From contig DAOWLV010000004.1 in the NCBI GenBank assembly GCA_030643455.1, positions 1 to 23,410 of the forward strand: DNA of 23,410 nucleotides, given 5' to 3'. The translations under genes and the position numbers were made by a program. The DNA comes from Candidatus Krumholzibacteriia bacterium. Its GTDB lineage: Bacteria > Krumholzibacteriota > Krumholzibacteriia > LZORAL124-64-63. Below, piece by piece: positions 8,542-16,077 of the stretch; within the stretch, counting starts at the first letter, position 1; every line of letters starts with the position of its first letter. The notes below the pieces were generated by a model. The model did not search any database. It saw nothing but the letters and a program-made list of their open reading frames with translations, and was not told the origin of the DNA.

Positions 8542-8853
8542 TCAGCCGGAATGATAGGATTCCACTTGAATGTTGCGGCGCAGTTCCCCGACCTCGAATT
8601 CCGAGGCGAAAATGATGCGCTCGGCCGCGTCGAGCAACCCGTCCACCATGTTTTCTTCATTGGAAACGGCGCTGACTGCCAAAAAACAACGCTGGATGAG
8701 ATCAGCCGGACCCACCTGGGCCACCGCATAATCCTGGTTCTTCAGCTTCTGCACCAGGGCGCGCAGGGGTCCCCGCCGATCCTTGAGAGTTCTGGCCGCG
8801 GTCATCACCAGATCCGCCGTCAGGGTTCCCGAATATATCCGAACGTCATCCAC
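8542..8853 (-). CDS. DUF503 (YlxP-like) family protein
   Basis: A 103-residue protein from GTG 8853, preceded by a strong SD (GGGAGG, seven bases away). The pattern SGTL near the start, then TLKDRRGPLRALVQKLKNQ, VAQVGPADLIQRCFLAVSAVSNEE and a terminal ..VESY matches the small DUF503/YlxP family, which is often found near ribosome-maturation genes such as rbfA and truB. Its molecular role is unestablished. It is the first gene of the long minus-strand string, 73 bases ahead of the cyclase gene, so the promoter for the string probably lies in 8854-9079. Confidence 0.85.
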   Translation of the reverse strand: MDDVRIYSGTLTADLVMTAARTLKDRRGPLRALVQKLKNQDYAVAQVGPADLIQRCFLAVSAVSNEENMVDGLLDAAERIIFASEFEVGELRRNIQVESYHSG

Positions 8854-8902
8854 GAGGCGCCTCCCGGCCGCATTCCCGCAAAGCTAAGGGAAAACAGACG
8901 AA

Positions 8903-8944
8903 TTGTCATGAATGAATACTCGTGGACCACCTGACCTTGTCATG
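8903..8944. repeat. Pair of TTGTCATG direct repeats in a divergent intergenic region
   Basis: The octamer TTGTCATG occurs at 8903-8910 and 8937-8944, 34 bases apart start to start, in the 226-base gap between the divergent DUF503 and transglycosylase genes. Spacing near three helical turns would suit a regulator, but two octamers can arise by chance. Apart from these repeats I see no convincing promoter or RNA in 8854-9079. Confidence 0.25.
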
Positions 8945-9079
8945 TCCCGGTGATTGTGTGTTTCCAGCACTGACCCGATCCTGTCCATTCCACCGCAAAG
9001 TCTTGTTTGGTACTGGTTGTGCCCCTGAAAATGGGACTGGCTGTCAAAATCGACAATCTGGCCCGATTCCTGCAAATAA

Positions 9080-10663
9080 ATGCCTGTCATGGAGAAACTT
9101 CGGTTCCATTTAACCACGGATTCCGGCAGAACCGCGAAAGCTGTTCTGTTTGTTGCCGCATTGTGTCTTGCGGTTGCGGGCTGTCAGGAGAGGATCGATC
9201 CCTCCGGTGCGAGTCTGGGCAACGGGGTGCCCCTGACCCCCCACCCCCTCGTGGAACGGGACCTCGCCGCCATCGACAAGAGCGGCCTCATCCGATTGAT
9301 CACCCACTACAACTCCAGCAGCTATTTCATCCACCGAGGCGGGCAGGCGGGGTTCGATTACGAACTTGTCTGGCGTTTCGCGCGCGAACGCGGCTTGACG
9401 GTGGAAGTCGTCATTCCGGAACCCGGCGAGGATTTCATCACCCTTTTGAATTCCGGTCGCGGCGATGTGGTCGGCGCGGGCGTGGTGCCCAACGCGGGTC
9501 TCGAACGATGGGTCACCTGGACCCGACCCACGAATTTTGTGTGCAAGGTGCTGGTAGTGCCGGGGGATTCCCGTCGGACGGCCGACTACCGGAGCCTTGC
9601 CGGGATGAAGATTACCCTGCCGGCGGATGATCCGTTCAGGGAAGAGTTCCAGATCCTGAAAAAGAAGTTGAACTTGCAGTTCTTCGTGACCGCGGGCAGG
9701 CCCGGGGACCAGGCTGAGGATCTGCTGGTCCTGGTCAGCCAGGGCAAGCTCGAGGCAACCGCGGTGAATGACAACATTGCCCGCAGCGCCCAGACCTACC
9801 TCCCGAACCTGAAGCTCGGTGTCCACCTGGGCGAACTCCGGCCCACGGGATGGCTGGTCCGGAACAACAGCCCCGAACTCAAAACCGCCCTCAACATGTT
9901 CCTCAAGACTCATCTCACGGTGAACCGTACCGGACGCACGCGGCGCAGCAAGATGTACGGCACCATCTATGACAGATATTTCGCCAATCCCCTGACCATC
10001 AAAAAATTCCAGGAACCCGCCCACCGGCCGGACAAGAGCGGGATCCTCTCGAACTATGATGACCTGATCCGCAACCGGGCCGAAGCGATGGGTTTTGACT
10101 GGCGCATGGTGACCGCCCTGATCTACCAGGAATCGGAATTCAATCCCCAGGCCCGCAGCAAGGCCGACGCCCGCGGGCTGATGCAGGTTTTGCCCCGGTA
10201 CGCCGGCGCCCAGGCCGACAGCCTGTTTCTGCCCGAAGCCAACCTGACTGCGGGCTTGCGTATGATGAAAAGGACCTACAACACCTACGCCTACCTGGAT
10301 TCCCTGGACAGGTGGCGCTTCACCCTCGCCGAATACCACGCGGGCCACGGCCACGTCACCGACGCCCGGCGTCTGGCCATCGAGATGGGCCGGGATCCCA
10401 ACCGTTGGGAGGGGTCCCTGACCGTCACCCTGCCACGTCTCATGGATCGGAAATATTTCAGCAAGACCCGGCACGGTTTCTACGGGGGTGTCAAAACCGT
10501 CGAATACGTCGAGGAGATCATCAACCGGTACCGGATGTACACCCGGCTCGTGGCACGGGTCCCCGAAAACCGGATCGATCAGTTTCCCGTGGGGACGTCC
10601 GGCAGGACAAATCTCGACCTCACCGCCATTCCGGATCCGAATCGTCCGCCGGCTCCGAAATAG
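9080..10663 (+). CDS. MltF-like membrane-bound lytic murein transglycosylase (SBP_bac_3 + SLT)
   Basis: A 527-residue lipoprotein that cleaves peptidoglycan. The N-terminal signal ends in a lipobox LAVAGC (C35). An ABC-type solute-binding (SBP_bac_3) domain spans about residues 55-285, followed by a lytic-transglycosylase SLT domain at about 325-460 with catalytic E351 in ALIYQESEFNP and the downstream ARGLMQVLP, then AEYHAGHGHV. This is the domain order of MltF, whose binding domain senses muropeptides and regulates the catalytic domain. The start is unsettled: ATG 9080 directly follows an in-frame TAA, ATG 9089 is the alternative, and neither has a clear SD. The tail is proline-rich. It converges with the DUF493 gene 18 bases downstream. 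Confidence 0.92.
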   Translation: MPVMEKLRFHLTTDSGRTAKAVLFVAALCLAVAGCQERIDPSGASLGNGVPLTPHPLVERDLAAIDKSGLIRLITHYNSSSYFIHRGGQAGFDYELVWRFARERGLTVEVVIPEPGEDFITLLNSGRGDVVGAGVVPNAGLERWVTWTRPTNFVCKVLVVPGDSRRTADYRSLAGMKITLPADDPFREEFQILKKKLNLQFFVTAGRPGDQAEDLLVLVSQGKLEATAVNDNIARSAQTYLPNLKLGVHLGELRPTGWLVRNNSPELKTALNMFLKTHLTVNRTGRTRRSKMYGTIYDRYFANPLTIKKFQEPAHRPDKSGILSNYDDLIRNRAEAMGFDWRMVTALIYQESEFNPQARSKADARGLMQVLPRYAGAQADSLFLPEANLTAGLRMMKRTYNTYAYLDSLDRWRFTLAEYHAGHGHVTDARRLAIEMGRDPNRWEGSLTVTLPRLMDRKYFSKTRHGFYGGVKTVEYVEEIINRYRMYTRLVARVPENRIDQFPVGTSGRTNLDLTAIPDPNRPPAPK

Positions 10664-10681
10664 AAAAATCCGGGTCGGGAA

Positions 10682-10969
10682 TCAGATGACCATCACGATC
10701 TCGGGCCGGTTTGTCAGGGCCGTGTAGATTGCGTCGCGCTCTGCTTCGTCCTGCACGGTCAGGTTCAGGCTCAGACTGATGTACTTTCCGCCCTTGCTGG
10801 AACGGGATATCCCCAGCTCGAACTCCCGGTCGCCCGAATTGGGGTTCAGGCAGGTGTCCATGCAATGTTTCACGGCCCCACGCAATGATTCTTCCTCCGC
10901 CCCGATGACCTTGTAACCCCAGAGGCAGGGGTAGGTCACGACGGGTTTCTGGTTATTCTCTTCTGCCAT
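10682..10969 (-). CDS. DUF493 (YbeD-like) family protein
   Basis: A 95-residue protein. The motif YPCLWGYKVIG near the N-terminus, RSSKGGKYISLSLNLTV in the middle and a terminal AIYTALTNRPEIVMVI match DUF493/YbeD, a small ACT-like-fold family with no firmly assigned function (the E. coli gene neighbours lipB). The start is ATG 10969, with GGGAG six bases upstream; the frame extends to a GTG at 10990 but that has no SD. The gene stands alone on the minus strand between two plus-strand genes, and its promoter should lie in 10970-11130. Confidence 0.85.
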   Translation of the reverse strand: MAEENNQKPVVTYPCLWGYKVIGAEEESLRGAVKHCMDTCLNPNSGDREFELGISRSSKGGKYISLSLNLTVQDEAERDAIYTALTNRPEIVMVI

Positions 10970-10997
10970 GTGATACTCCCGCGTTGCCACCGGATCT

Positions 10998-11028
10998 GAT
11001 TATCGACAACCACCATTGTCGGATAATC
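10998..11028. promoter_or_regulatory. Imperfect inverted repeat between divergent genes, possible operator
   Basis: GATTATCGACAA (10998-11009) and TTGTCGGATAATC (11016-11028) are reverse complements except for one unpaired base, separated by CCACCA. The repeat sits in the gap between the DUF493 gene (minus) and the outer-membrane-like gene (plus). Each arm contains GATAAT-like hexamers, one on each strand, that could act as -10 elements, though no good -35 is visible. It could be a regulator site or a hairpin; sequence alone cannot decide. Confidence 0.5.
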
Positions 11029-11130
11029 CCCGCGGCTGGACAACACCGAATACAACCCCGGATGCCGGTTGGCCCCCACGGCGGGCTGTGGTAGATTCCA
11101 CCGGTCCCTGACCAAAAGAAGATTGGAGCT

Positions 11131-12387
11131 GTGATCCCGTTGCGCCTCCCGGCAATCATGACCAGAACCGCCGCCCAGCTGCTGCTGCCCGCTGCCCTGC
11201 TATTGGTCTGGCCGGCCGGTGGCCTGGCTTCTTCGACCCGCATCAACAGCCTGGGAGGATCCGGCGGATTTTTCGAGGACGACAACAACGTTCTGCGCTG
11301 GTGCGGCAGCCTGGGCGATTACCCCGATCTGGCAGTCATCGAAACCGGCCACTTCGATCTGACCAACGGTTATGACGACGACTGGGGCAAGACCTTGTCC
11401 GGTCCCGGCGGGGGTGTCCACGCCCGTTTCGACGAGGCCGGCCGCTGGGGCACCGGCGGCCTTTATTTCCACGGCCGGGCCGACGACAGCGATCCTGGCA
11501 GTCTGCACCGCAGCTACCTGGGCGCCAGCGTGACGGCGCTGTATTCCAGGGAAATCGCGGGCATTTCGGGCGGCCTCATGTTCAGACACACCGCCGACAC
11601 CGAATTCCGGTCCATCGACACCGGCTCGATCCCCATCGAAAACGGTTACGAGCGCTCACGGGACGACCTCGGCCTCGGCGTGCGGATGGACCTGTCGGAC
11701 AATGCCTATCTGGATGTCGCCGCCGACGTCCGGCACATCTCGGACCGCGCCTACGGTCACGACCCCACCAATCTCGATTGGGACACCGGAACCATGGACT
11801 CCTGGAACAACTACGGTCTGCGTGCCCGGGCCTTCATCGGATTGAACGATCGCCTGGCCCTGTCGCCCCTGGGCGAATACATCAGCGAGGACTTCACCGG
11901 CACTTCCTTTGCCGGCGCGGGGTTGTTGAGGGAAACTTCGGACAACAAGGGGCGCATGTTTCGCTTCGGGGCGGGGCTGAACTTCTTCGTGAACGCGGAC
12001 AACTTCCTGCTTTTTTCCGCCGAATATCTCGACGGCCAGGTAGACCACACCATTCGTGACCTGGCTGGAGACACCGATTATTTCTGGCGGGAAGACTATA
12101 CCGTCCTGCTGATGCGGCTGGCCTTCGAAACCCGCCTGGCCCACTGGATCACCGTGCGGGCCTCATCCGGATACGAACACGTCAACAACCAGGGCGACCT
12201 GTCCCATAATCCGCCTCCGGGCGAACACATCCCTCTGGGCCTGGGAGTGGGCCTGCACGTGGGCAGCCTCGCGCTGGACCTGGCCCTTACCGACCGGGAG
12301 CCGAGGGGACTGTCCCGTTACAGCGCCGCGTTGCCGGCGGTCGAAAGTTCGACCTGGCTTTCGATCACCCTGAGCTTCGGGTTTTGA
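11131..12387 (+). CDS. Secreted outer-membrane beta-barrel-like protein of unknown function
   Basis: A 418-residue protein with a signal peptide (hydrophobic run of A, L and V at about residues 14-30, cleavage near LAS). The mature part starts with TRINSLGGSGGFFEDD and NVLRWCGSLGDYPDLAVIE, a pattern I associate with outer-membrane proteins of uncultured FCB-type phyla, and continues with alternating hydrophobic/polar strands, many aromatic residues and a C-terminal Phe (SITLSFGF), as expected for a Bam-inserted barrel. No enzymatic motif is visible. The start is GTG 11131 with GGAG unusually close (two bases); ATG 11158 is the alternative but has no SD and would shorten the signal peptide. 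It stands first in a row of plus-strand genes, 70 bases ahead of the STAS gene. Confidence 0.8.
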   Translation: MIPLRLPAIMTRTAAQLLLPAALLLVWPAGGLASSTRINSLGGSGGFFEDDNNVLRWCGSLGDYPDLAVIETGHFDLTNGYDDDWGKTLSGPGGGVHARFDEAGRWGTGGLYFHGRADDSDPGSLHRSYLGASVTALYSREIAGISGGLMFRHTADTEFRSIDTGSIPIENGYERSRDDLGLGVRMDLSDNAYLDVAADVRHISDRAYGHDPTNLDWDTGTMDSWNNYGLRARAFIGLNDRLALSPLGEYISEDFTGTSFAGAGLLRETSDNKGRMFRFGAGLNFFVNADNFLLFSAEYLDGQVDHTIRDLAGDTDYFWREDYTVLLMRLAFETRLAHWITVRASSGYEHVNNQGDLSHNPPPGEHIPLGLGVGLHVGSLALDLALTDREPRGLSRYSAALPAVESSTWLSITLSFGF

Positions 12388-12435
12388 TGATCAATTCCGG
12401 AAGTTGTGGTATTTTACTGACCATGAATGATCATC
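12386..12435. promoter_or_regulatory. Inverted GATGATCA/TGATCATC pair upstream of the STAS gene
   Basis: GATGATCA at 12386-12393 is the exact reverse complement of TGATCATC at 12428-12435, and each contains the palindrome TGATCA. The pair brackets the A/T-rich part of the 70-base gap where a STAS promoter would lie. No strong -35/-10 set is visible there. An operator pair is possible but unproven. Confidence 0.25.
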
Positions 12436-12457
12436 CAACTCCTCAAAGGATTTTGCC

Positions 12458-12826
12458 ATGACCACCAAATCCCCGTTTACCGCGGAAATGATGACCAGCA
12501 CCGAGACCAGCTCCCAGATATGGCGTCTGTCCGGAAAAATGGTGGGAGAGACATGCTGTTACGATTTCCTGGAAACTGTTCGGGACAACATCAGCAAGGG
12601 TCAGAATCATCCGATCCTGGATCTGAGTGCCGTAAGCCTGGCCAACAGTACGGGCCTCGGAGTGCTGGCCTCCATCTTCACCGCCTCCAAGGACGCCGGC
12701 GGTGCCATGCTCCTGGTCGGAGTCAACGACCGGATCCAATCGGTTCTCAAGGTGATCAATCTCTGGTTCGTGATATCGGCATTCGACTCCCTGGACGAGG
12801 CATTGGCGCACCTTGCCCAGGACTGA
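12458..12826 (+). CDS. STAS-domain protein, anti-sigma-factor-antagonist type
   Basis: A 122-residue protein that is almost entirely a STAS domain of SpoIIAA/RsbV type. The diagnostic stretch is LDLSAVSLANSTGLGVL; by alignment with SpoIIAA (DSSGLG) the regulatory phosphorylated residue is T65, a threonine rather than the usual serine. Family members bind a kinase/anti-sigma when unphosphorylated, are inactivated by its phosphorylation, and are restored by SpoIIE-type phosphatases, two of which are encoded in this window (731-1936, 17532-19175). No RsbW/SpoIIAB-like kinase is present here, so partners are unknown. ATG 12458 has AAAGGA eight bases upstream. It sits 90 bases ahead of the ECF sigma gene, in the same direction. 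Confidence 0.9.
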   Translation: MTTKSPFTAEMMTSTETSSQIWRLSGKMVGETCCYDFLETVRDNISKGQNHPILDLSAVSLANSTGLGVLASIFTASKDAGGAMLLVGVNDRIQSVLKVINLWFVISAFDSLDEALAHLAQD

Positions 12827-12916
12827 CACTTCCATGTTTCCCACCCGTTCCTCCTCGCCCCGGTAAACGAATGACACGCCCTGTTCGTCCTCTTTCATGT
12901 AGCGAGGAGGACTGCA

Positions 12917-13510
12917 ATGAGTGAAGAACACATCAAAAAAGATGATCTCGAACTGGCGCGGGCCGCCACCGGTGGCGATGAAAAGGCCTGGCGCCGCATC
13001 TACGACGACACCAACCGGCAACTCTACAATTTCCTTTGTTACCAGACCGGCGACCGGGACGCGGCCAGCGACCTCATGCAGGAGACCTATGTCACGGCCC
13101 TGCGCCGTCTGGACACCTACCGCGGTCAGGGCACCCTGCTCAGCTGGCTGCGGGCGGTGGGACTGAGGAAAACCCTGGATTGGCGGCGCCGCGTATCACT
13201 GCGAATACGAAAGCTGGCGGCCTTCGCCCTCGAAAGTACCTCCCTTGCTTCAACCGGCGCGGAGGAGACGTTCCCCGGCCTGGGTGATGGATTTCAGGCG
13301 GCGTTGGATCGCCTGTCCCCCAGGCAACGGGCCGCGCTTCTCCTCCGCGAACTCGAGGACCAGCCGTTTGCGGAAATCGCCTCAGCCCTGGGCTGCGGCG
13401 AACCGACGGCCAGAGTCCATTACCACCGGGCGTGTCGAAACATGAGAAAGTTGCTGGAAGACGGCGACGATCTCGTTTTCAGCGGCAACGCGGGAGGAGC
13501 GACATCATGA
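12917..13510 (+). CDS. ECF-type RNA polymerase sigma factor
   Basis: A 197-residue sigma factor of the ECF group (sigma-70 family lacking regions 1 and 3). Region 2 spans about residues 27-95 (DAASDLMQETYVTALRRLDTYRG, then LLSWLRAVGLRKTLDWRRR), and region 4 about 128-180 (LSPRQRAALLLRELEDQPF, AEIASALGCGEPTARVHYHR), a helix-turn-helix that reads the -35 box. The ATG has an excellent SD (GGAGG). The last four bases overlap the start of the vWA membrane protein gene, so both are made together; genes so coupled to ECF sigma factors are commonly anti-sigma factors. I found no matching ECF-type promoter upstream, so autoregulation is not shown. Confidence 0.94.
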   Translation: MSEEHIKKDDLELARAATGGDEKAWRRIYDDTNRQLYNFLCYQTGDRDAASDLMQETYVTALRRLDTYRGQGTLLSWLRAVGLRKTLDWRRRVSLRIRKLAAFALESTSLASTGAEETFPGLGDGFQAALDRLSPRQRAALLLRELEDQPFAEIASALGCGEPTARVHYHRACRNMRKLLEDGDDLVFSGNAGGATS

Positions 13511-15984
13511 AACGCTTTCTGAAACACAACCGATACGAACTCAGTGATCGGGAACGGGAAAACATCTGGTACACGATCCGGAGGGAACTGAATCCGGACG
13601 CCCGGACCTCTTGGTTTTCCATGCGCGCCTGGCGGCCGGCCCTGGCCGGAATCGCCACCGTGGCCGCCCTCGCGGTGCTGGGTGTGTGGTGGATCGACTC
13701 GGACCAACCGAGCCAGCTCCAGACCCCATCCGACGGGTTGCTCGCCGAAGCTCCCGAAACCAGGATGCTTGAAGACAGGCCGTTCGAGACCAAGGCTCAG
13801 GGGACCGAGGCTGTCGAAGAACTGGAAATGGTCCCGGACGAAACCGTGGTGGCCAAGGCCCCCCGGGGGGCCCTCCAACCTGCCCCGGTGGCCGACATGG
13901 CGACTGAAAAATCCGTCGCCCGGGCCAAAGCCCCGGCAGGGATTTCATTCTCCGGCCGGATCGTGGATCAGGAAACCGGCGAGGGCCTGGCCTACGCCAG
14001 CGTGTTGATCCGCGGCACCTCCCGAGGTGTGGTGGCCGATTCCAGCGGTGTGTTCCACCTGGAAAACCTGCCACCGGGTCAGGATCTCACCCTGGTCATC
14101 ATGATGCTGGGTTACGCTCCGTTCGAACAGCTGGTGCAAATCCCCGACGAGGGCCCGTTCGAGTACGCCTTCAACCTGGAACCGGTGATTGTCGAGACCC
14201 TCCAGGCCTTCGACGTGGCCGGAGCCTCTTACATGGTCGAAGTCAAGGGCGCGGTCAATGAACACACGGAGAGTTCCGAAACTTTCGAGAAGTTCTCCAC
14301 CGACTCGGTCGACGATGCCCTTTCCAAGCAGGCGGGTGTGGTCATGCGCGCGGGAGAGTTGTACGTGCGCGGCGGCCGTTCGGGGGAAGTTTCCATGCAG
14401 ATCGACGGGGTCGCCGTCAGCCCCTCACCCTCTGCCGAAGAAGCTCGCCGACTGGCCAAGAGGAACCTTGATGGTCTGGAATTCGGCGGCTCGGTGACCG
14501 GCGGAACCAAACCGCCCAACGGCCAGCAGGTCGAGCTGATGTACTTCGAACACACCGGCGTCAACCCGTTCGTGGCCACCGAAGACGACTCCCTGTCCAC
14601 CTTCGCCGTTGACGTGGACAACGCCTCGTGGAGTCTGGTCCGCAACTACCTGAGCCGCGGCATGCTGCCGCCCAAGGACGCGATCCGGGTGGAGGAATTC
14701 GTCAACACCTTTGATCCCGGCTGGGCACGGCACACCGACGACGTGTTCCGCATCCACAGCGACGGCGCCGTCTCCCGCTTCGGCGAAGGTTACCACCTGC
14801 TGCGGATCGGCGTGGTCGGCAAGACCGTGGAAGACGAGGACCGCAAGGCAGCCAACCTGATCTTCGTCATCGATATTTCGGGCAGCATGAACCGCCAGAA
14901 CCGTCTGGGCGCCGTCAAGAAATCCCTGCACATCCTGCTGGATGAGCTGGGTGAAGGCGACCGGGTCGGCCTGGTGGTCTACGGCTCGCAAGGCGAGATC
15001 AGGCTCGAACCCACGGACATCAGCCGCCGGGAAGTGATCGTCCAGGCCATTGACGGCCTGGTCACTGGCGGCAGCACCAACGTTCACCAGGGTCTCGAAC
15101 TGGCCTACGGCCTGGCCCGGAAATACTATGAACCCGCCAAGGTCAACCGCCTGATCCTGTGTTCGGACGGCGTGGCCAACAACGGCGGCAGCACCGAGGC
15201 GGAAGAGATCCTCTCCCTGGTGCGCAAGGCTTCCGACGAGGGCATCACCATCTCGACCATCGGGTTCGGCATGGGCAACTACAACGATGTCCTCATGGAG
15301 AAACTCGCCAACAAGGGCGACGGCAACTACTACTACGTGGACGGTCAGGAAGAGGCCGAACGGATTTTCAAGGAGAACCTTACCGGGCTGTTGCAGACCA
15401 TCGCCCGCGAGGTGAAGATCCAGGTCGAATTCGACACCCGCGTGGTCAAACGCTGGCGCCTGCTGGGTTACGAGAACCGTGACGTGGCCGATCGCGACTT
15501 CCGCAATGATGCCGTCGACGCCGGCGAGGTCGGCTCCGGTCACCAGGTGACGGCTCTTTACGAGCTGAAACTGGCCCACCCTCCCGGGGGAGCCGAAGAG
15601 GAAGGACCCGCCATTCGGGTCGGCACCGTCCGGGTGCGTTACGAAGCGCCGGCGCACGACACCGCCCGGGCCGGACAGGTCCGGGAAATCGAACAGACCC
15701 TCCTGCGCAACCAGTTGGCCGGCGACTTCGCCTCCGGAACGGTCTGGATGCGGGTGCAGACGGTGGCCGCCGAATTCGCGGAGATCCTGCGCGGCAGCTA
15801 CTGGGCCAAGGAGAGCCGGTTGGCCGATCTCGTACCGGTGGCCGACGGTCTGGCAGCGGAGATGCCGGGTGACCCCCTGGTCCGCGACCTGGCGAACATG
15901 ATCCGCAAGGCCGCCGACCTGCAGGCCGACGACCTGGACGAACCGGGGGGCGAGTCTCCCGATCCGTACGAGAAGGACAAATAG
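13507..15984 (+). CDS. Membrane vWA (YfbK-type) protein with carboxypeptidase-regulatory-like and TonB-plug-like segments; possible anti-sigma factor
   Basis: An 825-residue protein from ATG 13507 (GGGAGGAG SD, four-base overlap with the sigma gene). Order of parts: a 43-residue charged cytosolic segment with no cysteines; a transmembrane helix at about 44-62; a Pro/Glu-rich linker; a carboxypeptidase-regulatory-like beta domain at about 147-225 (SGRIVDQETGEGLAYASVLI); a TonB-plug-like segment at about 265-305 (VDDALSKQAGVVM, LYVRGGRSG, QIDGVAV); a YfbK-type vWA N-terminal region at about 343-440 (NPFVATEDDSLSTFAVDVD); a vWA domain at about 450-620 with intact MIDAS (D456, S458, S460, T524, D554); and a DUF3520-like C-terminus to about 805. 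The vWA part probably binds protein partners outside the cytoplasm. An anti-sigma role for the N-terminus is inference from coupling. Confidence 0.9.
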   Translation: MKRFLKHNRYELSDRERENIWYTIRRELNPDARTSWFSMRAWRPALAGIATVAALAVLGVWWIDSDQPSQLQTPSDGLLAEAPETRMLEDRPFETKAQGTEAVEELEMVPDETVVAKAPRGALQPAPVADMATEKSVARAKAPAGISFSGRIVDQETGEGLAYASVLIRGTSRGVVADSSGVFHLENLPPGQDLTLVIMMLGYAPFEQLVQIPDEGPFEYAFNLEPVIVETLQAFDVAGASYMVEVKGAVNEHTESSETFEKFSTDSVDDALSKQAGVVMRAGELYVRGGRSGEVSMQIDGVAVSPSPSAEEARRLAKRNLDGLEFGGSVTGGTKPPNGQQVELMYFEHTGVNPFVATEDDSLSTFAVDVDNASWSLVRNYLSRGMLPPKDAIRVEEFVNTFDPGWARHTDDVFRIHSDGAVSRFGEGYHLLRIGVVGKTVEDEDRKAANLIFVIDISGSMNRQNRLGAVKKSLHILLDELGEGDRVGLVVYGSQGEIRLEPTDISRREVIVQAIDGLVTGGSTNVHQGLELAYGLARKYYEPAKVNRLILCSDGVANNGGSTEAEEILSLVRKASDEGITISTIGFGMGNYNDVLMEKLANKGDGNYYYVDGQEEAERIFKENLTGLLQTIAREVKIQVEFDTRVVKRWRLLGYENRDVADRDFRNDAVDAGEVGSGHQVTALYELKLAHPPGGAEEEGPAIRVGTVRVRYEAPAHDTARAGQVREIEQTLLRNQLAGDFASGTVWMRVQTVAAEFAEILRGSYWAKESRLADLVPVADGLAAEMPGDPLVRDLANMIRKAADLQADDLDEPGGESPDPYEKDK

Positions 15985-16077
15985 CCGACGGTTGCCAATC
16001 GGGGCCGGCCCGGGGATAATGCGTCGAACCAACGCATGACCCGGACGGCCCCGCCCCTCACCGCGACCGGAGATTTC

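Noticed and set aside
8854..9079. Possible small genes or RNA in the longest intergenic gap
   Set aside because: Short frames on both strands lack SD sites and family patterns; no stable hairpin with a T-run and no tRNA-like fold was seen.
9110..10474. Minus-strand open frame opposite the transglycosylase
   Set aside because: No start signal and no family pattern; the plus-strand gene has lipobox and catalytic motif.
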